Shown here: positions 52,141-61,164 of the stretch, piece after piece
Numbering within the stretch: position 1 is the first letter of the stretch
Layout of the letters: every line of letters begins with the position of its first letter
Source: Gaetbulibacter sp. S0825
Lineage (GTDB): Bacteria > Bacteroidota > Bacteroidia > Flavobacteriales > Flavobacteriaceae
Assembly: GCF_011777505.1 (NCBI RefSeq)
Contig: NZ_JAATJT010000003.1
Span: 124,001-188,000, forward strand
DNA length: 64,000 bases
Direction: 5' to 3'
Notes under the pieces: generated by a model
What the model saw: the letters and a program-made list of their open reading frames with translations, nothing else
Databases searched by the model: none
What the model was told of the DNA's origin: nothing
Position numbers and translations under genes: made by a program

Positions 52141-53454
52141 TTAATTATTAATAACCTCAGCTTTTATGTTTGGAACCAAAACATCTTTCATTAGCTCTTC
52201 TTTATTGCCATTGTAGGTTTTAGTAATAGGTTTACCATTTCTTATTAAACCGTCAAAAACACCTTTATCCACTAAATCCCATAGTGCGTATTTAGCTTTT
52301 CCATCTAGGGTAAATAATCCGAAATGATTCTCTGAACCTCCTGGGTTTCCAGCATCTTTCCAGTTTTCATCAAAGGCTTCAAAATAGAAGCATGATATTC
52401 CAGCTTCATTTGTCCATTCACGTAAATGCTTATAATAAAGTGCAGCTTTGTATTCGTCTGTAGCCTTTGAACCATTACTTCCATATAACCCATTGGATTG
52501 TGTAGCCCAACCTGATTCACCAATATGAATTGGTTTATCTATTCCCAAACCATCAATAAAAGATTTTACACCATTATATTGAGATTTAGCATACATTTTG
52601 GCTCTTAACATTGCAGCTTCAATTTTTTGCAAATCGGTATCATATGTCGTGGTGTCATTAACCCAGTAATCAGGTGAGTAATGGGTATCGTGATACGCAT
52701 ATGTGTGCATAGAAATATAGTCAACTGCTTTGATTAGTTTAACTAAATCTTCCTTATGATAGACTAAATCACCTCCTCCCCAAGCTGCAAAATTATCAGA
52801 GCTTGTAATCCATAAATCTTTAGGGAGTTCTCCTTTGTTCTTTAATTGCTGAAGGTGATTTACCCATTTTAAAATGATTGCTGGTTCAACAAAATATTCG
52901 GTAGCCCAATGCACCATAGCCTCATTCCCAACTGCCAAAATCTTAACAATATTCGGATATTGCTTAGTGAGTCTAATAGCCTCTTTCATCTCAGCTTCGT
53001 TCCCAATCATCTTGTCGATTTGAGGCATATATCTCTCTCCATCTTGATTACGAATCTTTTCTGTCACATCAGTAAAGGCATGTTTTGCTTCAATCCAAGC
53101 TCCTAACATTACATACATTTCGAAATCAGAACCCTCTTTTTTAAGTTCAGAAATTGCTTTCAAAATATTTTCAGCATGAGGAAAATGTACATTATAAGTG
53201 CGTAATATTTTAATTCCCATAGCAGCCATAATCTTAAGGTCTTCCTTTATTTCAGGAATAGTAGGTTGTGTTTTACGTGAATTAGTTCGATACGCTCCAT
53301 AAGAAATTGCCAAATACTCTGAGTTACCCAAAATATCTTTAGCTGATATGCTTTTTTGCGACTGCATTAATTGTTCTTTTGTTTGTTCTTTTTTACATGA
53401 AAAAGTAAGCACAACAGCTATAGCTAGTAGTATAATGTTTGCTTTGTTTTTCAT
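52141..53454 (-). CDS. GH17 family beta-glucanase, lipoprotein
   Basis: The 437-residue protein has a lipobox (LTFSC, Cys20), so it is exported and lipid-anchored. The GH17 barrel shows acid/base Glu178 in AVGNEAM and nucleophile Glu313 in IGESGWAT. It is about 140 residues longer than the cytoplasmic GH17 of the locus, because of the signal sequence and inserts such as that near residues 125-145. It would cut beta-1,3-glucan chains outside the inner membrane. Gaps to neighbours are 3 and 9 bp. Confidence 0.85.
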   Translation of the reverse strand: MKNKANIILLAIAVVLTFSCKKEQTKEQLMQSQKSISAKDILGNSEYLAISYGAYRTNSRKTQPTIPEIKEDLKIMAAMGIKILRTYNVHFPHAENILKAISELKKEGSDFEMYVMLGAWIEAKHAFTDVTEKIRNQDGERYMPQIDKMIGNEAEMKEAIRLTKQYPNIVKILAVGNEAMVHWATEYFVEPAIILKWVNHLQQLKNKGELPKDLWITSSDNFAAWGGGDLVYHKEDLVKLIKAVDYISMHTYAYHDTHYSPDYWVNDTTTYDTDLQKIEAAMLRAKMYAKSQYNGVKSFIDGLGIDKPIHIGESGWATQSNGLYGSNGSKATDEYKAALYYKHLREWTNEAGISCFYFEAFDENWKDAGNPGGSENHFGLFTLDGKAKYALWDLVDKGVFDGLIRNGKPITKTYNGNKEELMKDVLVPNIKAEVINN

Positions 53455-53463
53455 ATTTACATT

Positions 53464-56400
53464 TTACTTTAAAATATTTTCTTGAATACTCACTTTTATA
53501 AGTGTAACCTCTCCAGTTCTTTGAAATATTTTCTCACTTGTTTGTGCATCAATAATTAAACTATCTAATAGTTCAATTGAATTATCATTCTTAAAAATTT
53601 CAATACTATTTTTTCTCGAAATTTCATATACCACAGGTACTTGACAATACGTAAATGCCAACGAGTTTTTAGATAATTCTATATTTTTTTGTTCCTGATT
53701 TGTACTTATATATCTAAATGTTTTCTCTTCCTTTAAGAATTCTCTTTGTCTAAGTAAGCACGGATAGAATTGTAATTTACCACCTTCAACAAAAACTCCT
53801 AACTCACCAAAACGGCATAAAATATCTTCTTTTACTTGACCAGTCATTCCTGGCTGTTGTGCTCCTTTACCAGCAGGTGTATGAGAATAAGGATCTGTAG
53901 GGAATGCGCCATATAATTTTGGTGGTTTGTGTACACCTATTCCTGCGTGAATCTCATAATAATGGTCTAATAGTCTCCCTATAACCTCAGGACTTTCATT
54001 TTTTCTAATAGCCTTCAAGCAATTTTCTTGGACACTTAATAATAGTTTAGAAACCATATGCCAATAAATAGAGCCTAAACCTTCATAACCATAAAAAGTA
54101 CCTGAACGACCTGTGAATGATTTATGGTCAAAAATGTCTTCAAAAATCTCGAGTACTAATTCCATTTCTTTTTTTACAAGTGCTTTATATCTTGGTTCTT
54201 GTAAAGATTTCAATGCCAGTTTTAGATCATTTGCATTTTTAAAATTTCCGTTGAAATGATAATCGCCATTTACATCTTGTTCTATAGTCTGGGTGTTTTT
54301 ATCAGCAACAAGTTGTTGTAATAACTCTGATTTTAAAACCTGGTCTTTTGGAATTGTGTTTCGATTAATAAAGCTTGGCAAGTCTTTATTTGGATATAAT
54401 AAGTAACTGTATTGATCTTCTCTAAATAAAGCACTTTGCTTCATTGCATCTAATATTTCAACAGCTTTTGTAGCAGATAAGTATTTAGAACTTAATACTG
54501 CTACCTGACCTTCAAGCATTTCATTTAAATATGAAATTTTAGCAGTATCATTTTCAACTGTTATCAAATTATAGGCATGAAATAATTTATCCTCTCTCCT
54601 ATTACCACGAATTGAATGTTCTAAATACTCAATACTTGTATTTACAAAATCCTTTAGACTATCTAACAAAATTTGAGTTTTACGACCAGTAAATGCATTA
54701 TTATAAATTTTAGTTCTATAATCATTAGCAGCTTTTAGTAAAGGCTCCAATACTTGCATGCGCTGCGCATCGTCAAAATTGTCTGATAAAAGATGTTGAT
54801 GAGTTTTTAAAGTGTCATGAACTTTATTATAAAATTTTACTAGCTCTATTGAAATTTCGAATGAATCCTGATTGGTATTTTCAAAAACTGTTTTAAAGAA
54901 GTCCAGAAAACGACGCAAATAATATAGCGTTACCATAGATACGCCATTACCAACCAATGCATTATTCGCGTCATTCCATTCTGGTCGCTGTGTGTTCATC
55001 CAAATACCTGCTTCTGGAATAAAATTAGAAAGCTTTGCCAACGTAGTAGCTAATATTTTTTCAATGAAGTTTACTTTAACGATAAATCTATTTTCATCTC
55101 TCAGCAAAGCGCCATCAGCTCCAACTTCCAATCTTTCTTGTCTAATTTTAGCATCTAGCACTTCATCAAATTCTATAGTATCTTTTGGATTACTTAGGAT
55201 ACTCTTATAATCTTTTATTCTATAAGGGACATTAGCATAAACAAATAAATCAGTAGTAAAATAACTTTGCAATTTACCCGGTTTATGTTTTTCTATAAAC
55301 TCTAAAAATTTAAGTAGATAAATAATTTGATGATCTCCCCAATACCCAATATAAGACCAAGGGTCGTCTGGCTCAATCGTTTCCCAATCAAATCCATCTT
55401 TAGTTACACGATAAGGATTATAACCATCAAAAGTAGTAGCATTTAAAAACTTATGAATCATGCTTTCTATAAACTCAGGAAAAGAAATCGCTAAAGCTTC
55501 CCAGTTTTGAAAAATATCACGCCAATTACCTTCGTAATCCAAGATTTTTGAACCATCTACCTCACTACGCGTGTTAATTGAAAACTTGTTCCAAGGACGA
55601 CTTGGGTCTCCATGACGACGACTAAACCTAAGTGGCATATACTCTAAACATAAGCGTCTAAAGTTTGGGTCGTTACTGTTGTTTGCTAAATCATGTAGCA
55701 TAAAAAGTGTAAACGCCTCTGGCAATTTATTAATAATTACCTCATTGTTTCTTGCTACTTTTTTATTTGCTTTTGATATGTAATTTTTAAAATCACTTTT
55801 CTCAATCTGATAATTATCATCAAAAATGCCACCACGCATTATGTTGAACAATGTATTAGAAAAATGTCTGGTATCCCTGAACTTATCTTCTGTTAGTTGA
55901 ATACCATCTGATGAACCATTGAGTGAAATTAATCGTTGTGTACCAAAATTGATGTTTTCTTTTACTTTGTTAATCAATTGAGCATCTTCTTGAATACTCT
56001 TAGATAATGCTGCAATTTCAGAATGATTTTGATTAACATTAGCAATTATCATCCATTTTTTTTCTTCATTAGGATGCAACTCTAAAGTATCATTTAAAAA
56101 ATAAGCTCCTTTTTCAGCTTTAACATCTGTTTCTTGAGCAATAGATTGTCTATTTCTGAAAGCTTTTAATTGACGAGAAGACAAAAGATGCTTAGGGTTT
56201 TCTAATCCTATTGACCAAGCAATATTAGCCTTTAATGCTTCACTTGGTTCTGCTTTATCTACAATAATAGCACTTAAAGCAAAAATACCTAATCCTGTTT
56301 TTTCTTCTAATTCGCTACGTTTATAAGCATCAACTAAATTGCTGCTTTGATTCTGTAAATCACTTCCAACACCATAAGGCATAATATTTTGAATACCATC

Positions 56401-56913
56401 CAATAATGATATACTTACTGAACCTTCACTATGATTTATAAGAGTTGATTCTTTAACAAAACCAAAAATATTACTTGAGCTCCATTGATATCTAAATGTA
56501 AGTCCTAAGTCATCATTAACCTCTTCAAACATTACTTTATTACCATATTGGCTCTTATAGAGATTTCTTGTGGTACTATATAAGCCTTCGTAACGATCTG
56601 AAAATGGTTCCCAAATATGTGTTTTGTCATATTGATTTACCAAAAAAATTGATTTACTCCCAGTTATATCAGCGGACTCAGTAATTTTGTCATCTGTATA
56701 ATAAGGGAATAGTGCATACTCAGCATTTTTACGCCCAGCAGTTAGTCCGCCATTGCTCGAAATAAACATCCAATGATTAGAATCACTAACAATGCTCATA
56801 AAAAATGATCGCATTGCATCACTATTGGAAATCTTATAATAGTTTTCGCTATTAATTTTTATAAAATCTATAGTTGTATCGTTGTTCAATATTTTTTGAT
56901 CTAAAAAATTCAT
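53464..56913 (-). CDS. Large GH94/GH149-like beta-glucan phosphorylase (putative)
   Basis: This 1149-residue protein has no signal peptide, so it is cytoplasmic. The N-terminal 330 residues look like the beta-sandwich of clan GH-Q phosphorylases (SNGGLTAGRKNAEYALFPYY near residue 53). The rest is an alpha/alpha-barrel. Near residues 640-650 it carries RPEWNDANNAL, with Asp648 matching the catalytic Asp of the WND motif in GH94 phosphorylases. FYGYEGLGSIYWHM lies near 970. Length and context, between GH17 and GH16 in a laminarin locus, fit GH149 beta-1,3-glucan phosphorylases, which release glucose-1-phosphate from beta-1,3-oligoglucans. Family choice (GH94, GH149 or GH161) is inferred and was not searched. 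Confidence 0.62.
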   Translation of the reverse strand: MNFLDQKILNNDTTIDFIKINSENYYKISNSDAMRSFFMSIVSDSNHWMFISSNGGLTAGRKNAEYALFPYYTDDKITESADITGSKSIFLVNQYDKTHIWEPFSDRYEGLYSTTRNLYKSQYGNKVMFEEVNDDLGLTFRYQWSSSNIFGFVKESTLINHSEGSVSISLLDGIQNIMPYGVGSDLQNQSSNLVDAYKRSELEEKTGLGIFALSAIIVDKAEPSEALKANIAWSIGLENPKHLLSSRQLKAFRNRQSIAQETDVKAEKGAYFLNDTLELHPNEEKKWMIIANVNQNHSEIAALSKSIQEDAQLINKVKENINFGTQRLISLNGSSDGIQLTEDKFRDTRHFSNTLFNIMRGGIFDDNYQIEKSDFKNYISKANKKVARNNEVIINKLPEAFTLFMLHDLANNSNDPNFRRLCLEYMPLRFSRRHGDPSRPWNKFSINTRSEVDGSKILDYEGNWRDIFQNWEALAISFPEFIESMIHKFLNATTFDGYNPYRVTKDGFDWETIEPDDPWSYIGYWGDHQIIYLLKFLEFIEKHKPGKLQSYFTTDLFVYANVPYRIKDYKSILSNPKDTIEFDEVLDAKIRQERLEVGADGALLRDENRFIVKVNFIEKILATTLAKLSNFIPEAGIWMNTQRPEWNDANNALVGNGVSMVTLYYLRRFLDFFKTVFENTNQDSFEISIELVKFYNKVHDTLKTHQHLLSDNFDDAQRMQVLEPLLKAANDYRTKIYNNAFTGRKTQILLDSLKDFVNTSIEYLEHSIRGNRREDKLFHAYNLITVENDTAKISYLNEMLEGQVAVLSSKYLSATKAVEILDAMKQSALFREDQYSYLLYPNKDLPSFINRNTIPKDQVLKSELLQQLVADKNTQTIEQDVNGDYHFNGNFKNANDLKLALKSLQEPRYKALVKKEMELVLEIFEDIFDHKSFTGRSGTFYGYEGLGSIYWHMVSKLLLSVQENCLKAIRKNESPEVIGRLLDHYYEIHAGIGVHKPPKLYGAFPTDPYSHTPAGKGAQQPGMTGQVKEDILCRFGELGVFVEGGKLQFYPCLLRQREFLKEEKTFRYISTNQEQKNIELSKNSLAFTYCQVPVVYEISRKNSIEIFKNDNSIELLDSLIIDAQTSEKIFQRTGEVTLIKVSIQENILK

Positions 56914-56949
56914 TAATTACTAAAAGTCATTAAAAATCAACAGAATAGT

Positions 56950-58053
56950 TTATTGGTATACTCTAACATAATCAATCTCCATGGTGGATTCAGAAAAATT
57001 GGAATCTATGGAAAACCAATTTCCGCCCATTGCTATATTTAAAATAAAAAAGTGTGGATTATTGAAAGGCCACGTAGAAGCATTTTTTACTGTTGGGTTG
57101 TACTCATATAAAAAATTATCATCTAAAAAGAAACGCAGTTTATTTTCGGTCCATTCAAGACCATAAACATGAAATTCAGTAGCAAAATCTGAAACAGTGA
57201 TTTCTCCAACATTAGCATCCATACAACCACCAGAACATGAAGGTGTATGCGTTGCACTTGAAACAATAGTTGGGTTATGTCCCCAATGCTCCATTATATC
57301 TATCTCACCACAAGCTGGCCAACCAACAGTATCTATATTTGCTCCTAATAACCAAATAGCTGGCCATGTACCAGCACCCTCAGGTAATTTTGCTCTAACT
57401 TCAATTTTCCCATAAGTAAACTCGTACTTATCCTGAGTAGTCATTCTTGTTGATGTATAATCGCTTCCTTGATATGATTCTTTTTTAGCTGTAATTTTTA
57501 GTAGACCATTTTCTACAATTACATTATCACTTCTATCAGTATAAAATTGAGATTCCCCATTACCCCAGCCTCCAGCTCCAATATCATAACCCCATTTCGA
57601 ACTATCTGGTGCTCCATCAGTATTAAACTCATCAGACCAAATTAATTGTGGCTCATCATTAACAAAAACAGTTACATTCTTAAAAGTACTAATTGAATGT
57701 CCTGTACTTGAATACGCAAAAACAGATACTAAATGACTATTGTTTCCCTGAGTTAAAAACGTATAATTTACACTTCCATTGGTACTTTGAATTTCTTCGT
57801 TGTTAAATTTAAAAACGTACCTAACAGCGTTAGTAGCCGATGCATTAGCAATAATTTCTCCTGAACCATCTCCATTAGGATTTGATGCGCCTGAACCAAC
57901 TATATCAATATTTAATACCAGATTAGAAGGAATTATGTCCTGTGGTGGTTCGCTAACTGAATCGTCATCGCTTCCACCACTAGAACATGAAAAAACCAAA
58001 AAAATCAATAACAGTTTAACACTGCGAAAAAATATGCGACTAACTCTATTCAA
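56950..58053 (-). CDS. GH16 family laminarinase with N-terminal PKD-like domain, lipoprotein
   Basis: The 367-residue protein has a lipobox (FSC, Cys23), a PKD-like domain (about residues 42-132) and a GH16 catalytic domain (about 136-367) with GEIDIMEHWG: nucleophile Glu250 and acid/base Glu255. GH16 enzymes of this type cut internal beta-1,3 bonds of laminarin. The only usable start is TTG at 58053; a stop (TGA) stands two codons upstream and no ATG follows before the lipobox. AAGGAG lies 18 nt before the TTG. Its PKD-like domain resembles that of the next lipoprotein upstream in the operon. Confidence 0.88.
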   Translation of the reverse strand: MNRVSRIFFRSVKLLLIFLVFSCSSGGSDDDSVSEPPQDIIPSNLVLNIDIVGSGASNPNGDGSGEIIANASATNAVRYVFKFNNEEIQSTNGSVNYTFLTQGNNSHLVSVFAYSSTGHSISTFKNVTVFVNDEPQLIWSDEFNTDGAPDSSKWGYDIGAGGWGNGESQFYTDRSDNVIVENGLLKITAKKESYQGSDYTSTRMTTQDKYEFTYGKIEVRAKLPEGAGTWPAIWLLGANIDTVGWPACGEIDIMEHWGHNPTIVSSATHTPSCSGGCMDANVGEITVSDFATEFHVYGLEWTENKLRFFLDDNFLYEYNPTVKNASTWPFNNPHFFILNIAMGGNWFSIDSNFSESTMEIDYVRVYQ

Positions 58054-58102
58054 TATTCAATTACTTTATGTCTCCTTATTTTTTAAGAAAAATCAATTAT
58101 AA

Positions 58103-59044
58103 TTAATCATTAGGATTATCTGTTTGGTATTTACAATACCAAGCCAATGCTGGATTAGAACTATCTGTCATTCTAACAAACAATGTAGTTTCTGTAATCT
58201 CAATAATTTCAACAGAATACACTCCAACATACCATGACATAAAACCACCATCTGAAAAATTAATAGTAGTACCTCTATATTCGCCATCAATAGTTGCCGT
58301 AGAATTTGATGGGCTAAAACTTACATTTTTAATACCATCAAGTGATGGTGCCACATCAACTCCATGACAAGTATCTCCATCAACACCAATTGAACCTGCA
58401 AAATCGCCAGGTGTATATGCAATATCTGTTAATTGTTCAAAAGTAATATTTCCATTTCCATCTTGTGAGAATACAAATTCGGCATCATACATACAAAGTT
58501 TATCTGAATGCCAAGCATCTGACGTAAACCACTGAGACCATGTATGCTCTCCATCTGCTGGATTATTAGGTCCAAGTCCAATATTCCCTGGTTTATCCGC
58601 AGCCCAATACCATGTTTTACTATTTCCTGCTCCTCCGCTTAAAAAGTCTTTTGCTTCCTGGTCTTCGAAAGAACTATAAACTTCCACATTTATTGAAGTC
58701 GAACTTGTTACACCTCCAACTCCAGAAGCTATTACAGTTACTGCATAAGATTGAACTCCAGTTTGTGTAAATCTATGTGATATAGTTCCTGAAGGAGCTA
58801 CAACAACATCTGTGTTATCTCCAAAATCATATCTATAGGTTATAGAGTTGTCTGATGAAGATGTGAAATTTACTATTCCAGAACCATCACCGTTAGGGTT
58901 AGCAGCATCTGCTCCAACAATCTCTGCTGTTAACTGTAAGTTAGTAGGAGCAATAATTTCTCCTACTGAAAAGTCATCATCTTGACATGACACTGTAACC
59001 ATTACAATGCCAAATAAAACTAAAATATATTTAAATTTTTTCAT
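58103..59044 (-). CDS. PKD-domain surface glycan-binding lipoprotein (SusE/F position)
   Basis: The 313-residue protein has a lipobox (TVSC, Cys20), a PKD domain (about residues 37-128, with YRYDFGDNTDV) and a C-terminal beta domain of about 170 residues. That domain is rich in Trp and Gly (KTWYWAADKPGNIGLG near 145). No catalytic pair was seen. It occupies the SusE/SusF place between SusD and the enzymes and probably binds laminarin at the cell surface. Its PKD part matches that of the GH16 protein in the stretch NPNGDGSG. Confidence 0.78.
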   Translation of the reverse strand: MKKFKYILVLFGIVMVTVSCQDDDFSVGEIIAPTNLQLTAEIVGADAANPNGDGSGIVNFTSSSDNSITYRYDFGDNTDVVVAPSGTISHRFTQTGVQSYAVTVIASGVGGVTSSTSINVEVYSSFEDQEAKDFLSGGAGNSKTWYWAADKPGNIGLGPNNPADGEHTWSQWFTSDAWHSDKLCMYDAEFVFSQDGNGNITFEQLTDIAYTPGDFAGSIGVDGDTCHGVDVAPSLDGIKNVSFSPSNSTATIDGEYRGTTINFSDGGFMSWYVGVYSVEIIEITETTLFVRMTDSSNPALAWYCKYQTDNPND

Positions 59045-59056
59045 GATTTATTTTTT

Positions 59057-61153
59057 CTAATTATGAAAATAAAGGTTATCAATATAAACAGTAGCACTTG
59101 CCCCAGTTGTATCAAAAAGCAGCTGTGTTACTCCTGAAGGGTCTATATCGTAATCGCCTAAAGGAATAGTAACACTCACCCATGTACCTGTCACTATATT
59201 TGATACAAATTCGATATCTTCTTCACCAATAACTGTATTCACTATTTTTAATCCTAAAACTGTTGCATCTGGAGTCCAATAATCGAAGTGAACATATTTC
59301 ATTCCAGATAAATTTGTTGGATTACCATAATCTGTTACAATACCTGTATAATTTAGTAAGTCGTATTGCCAAATGTTATTCCCTCCAATATTTATAGGTG
59401 TCAATGTTGTTGTTTGTCCCCAATTAGGATTTAATTCACTTATTCCAACACTTGTATAACTATCACTAAATATCGACATGACATCACTAGCATCAATGGT
59501 GGGTACTGGCGCCTCTACTGTTGGTTGCCCTCCAGTTTCAGAATAGAAGTATAGATTGTCTACATACACTTTCGCACTGCCTCCAGCTGTATCAAATAAT
59601 AATTGAGTTACTCCAGATCTATCAATAGCAAAATCATCTAATGGAATCGTAACACTTACCCATGTTCCTCTTACTCCTGGTTCACCAACAGTAGAAACCC
59701 AAACAATATCTTCTTGCCCTACAACAGTATTCACAATTTTAAACCCTAACGGAGTTACATCTGGTGTGAAATAATCAAAGTGTAGGTAATCCATTCCTGA
59801 TAAGTTTGTAGGATTTCCATAGTCTGTTACAATTCCTGTATAATTTAAAGCTTCGTACAACCAAATATTATTTCCATTAATATCTACAGGTGTTAAGGTT
59901 GTTGTTTGCCCCCAATTAGGGTTTAATTCGCTTATACCAACACTCGTATAACTATCGCTAAAAATTGATATCACATCTCCAGCACCGTATGTAGGGGAAG
60001 GTGCATTATATTCTGGGACTGTAGCTACAGTTGATGGCTTAAAGAAATAAATGTTATCAACAAACACCGTTCCAGCTGCCCAAGGATCTCCAACTAATTT
60101 TAATTGAAAAATATCAGTAACTGTAAGTCCTTGATCTGTATAATCTGAAATAGGTATTTCTATTGTTGTCCATTCTCCTGCAGTTAAATCACTCCATACA
60201 GGTGCTTCTGTAGCGCCACCAGGAGTATTATTAATTAGCGATGTTTCAATTCTTGAAGTATCTCCAGAAGTCCAAACATCCATATGCAAGAACTCCATTC
60301 CTGAAACATCAACAGATGTCCCATCTGCGAGAGCAATCCCTTGGTAGCTTAAATTAATGTATTGTAACATCTCATCTCCATTCAAATCGAATAAAGCCCA
60401 ACTACTACCTTGACCTCCTTGTCCCCAATCTGGAAAATAATTAGTTCCTGATACATCAGTATATGTAGAACTAAATATTGAAATCACATCTTGTGTATCT
60501 CTATTAGGCTGAGATGGAGCTGGTGCTATAGGTTGCAAAATTTCGGTTACAACAAATTCTTCTACATATTCTGTCGTTTCAATTGCCGCTCCCATAACCA
60601 CAGTTCTAATTGTATATGTTCCTGAATCTTGGTAAGTATAAGATACTGTTTCTCCAATGTTAGCTACTAAAGGATCATCATTTCCTGGTTCCCCAAAATA
60701 CACCTCATAAGATATTGCAAAATCGGCATTTGCTGTTACATTAACCTGTTTAGAGATAGCAATATCATTTTCAATAACAATATCTAAATTCTCTGGAGCC
60801 TTAAAAGAAACAACTAAAGGCATCGTCGAGACTGTCTTTAAACCAGTAATACCAACTGCTTCAATGCTTACAGTATAACTACCCTCTTCGTAAGTGTGTG
60901 TAATAGATTCACCAGAAACAACTTCCTCTGGAGTTTCATTTCCATCTCCAAAAACAATATTAAATAATGATGCACCAACGGCATTTGGTGTAATAGTAAC
61001 TAACCCTGTATTATCTTGTGTTACCTGCATTAAGGCTGTTACATTAGATGGTGCAACTACATCATCTAAAAAGTTTAGATTGTCGTCATCTGCGCAATTC
61101 CAAATTAAAAGCATTGCGAAAAGCGAACCGAATATAAATTTAATTTTTTTCAT
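59057..61153 (-). CDS. Multi-domain surface glycan-binding lipoprotein with three repeated binding modules
   Basis: Starting at the ATG at 61153 gives 698 residues and a clean lipobox (LIWNC, Cys20). The ATG at 61189 would overlap susD and displace the signal. Two PKD-like domains (about residues 30-120 and 125-205) are followed by three modules of about 150 residues. Each opens with DVISIFSxxYTxVxG, contains PNWGQ or PDWGQ, and ends VDNxYF, a carbohydrate-binding-like beta sandwich. Modules two and three are nearly identical even in DNA. No catalytic residues are apparent. As a SusE/SusF-type protein it should hold laminarin chains for the SusC/SusD pair. Confidence 0.78.
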   Translation of the reverse strand: MKKIKFIFGSLFAMLLIWNCADDDNLNFLDDVVAPSNVTALMQVTQDNTGLVTITPNAVGASLFNIVFGDGNETPEEVVSGESITHTYEEGSYTVSIEAVGITGLKTVSTMPLVVSFKAPENLDIVIENDIAISKQVNVTANADFAISYEVYFGEPGNDDPLVANIGETVSYTYQDSGTYTIRTVVMGAAIETTEYVEEFVVTEILQPIAPAPSQPNRDTQDVISIFSSTYTDVSGTNYFPDWGQGGQGSSWALFDLNGDEMLQYINLSYQGIALADGTSVDVSGMEFLHMDVWTSGDTSRIETSLINNTPGGATEAPVWSDLTAGEWTTIEIPISDYTDQGLTVTDIFQLKLVGDPWAAGTVFVDNIYFFKPSTVATVPEYNAPSPTYGAGDVISIFSDSYTSVGISELNPNWGQTTTLTPVDINGNNIWLYEALNYTGIVTDYGNPTNLSGMDYLHFDYFTPDVTPLGFKIVNTVVGQEDIVWVSTVGEPGVRGTWVSVTIPLDDFAIDRSGVTQLLFDTAGGSAKVYVDNLYFYSETGGQPTVEAPVPTIDASDVMSIFSDSYTSVGISELNPNWGQTTTLTPINIGGNNIWQYDLLNYTGIVTDYGNPTNLSGMKYVHFDYWTPDATVLGLKIVNTVIGEEDIEFVSNIVTGTWVSVTIPLGDYDIDPSGVTQLLFDTTGASATVYIDNLYFHN
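59070..59995 (-). repeat. Two near-identical tandem binding modules (DNA-level repeat)
   Basis: The modules at roughly 59070-59515 and 59545-59995 (bounds approximate) share long runs of the same sequence, for example the encoded SYTSVGISELNPNWGQTTTL and TGIVTDYGNPTNLSGM in both. The first module of the protein is clearly more diverged. This indicates a recent internal duplication. Confidence 0.8.
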
Positions 61154-61164
61154 AATAATTTTTT

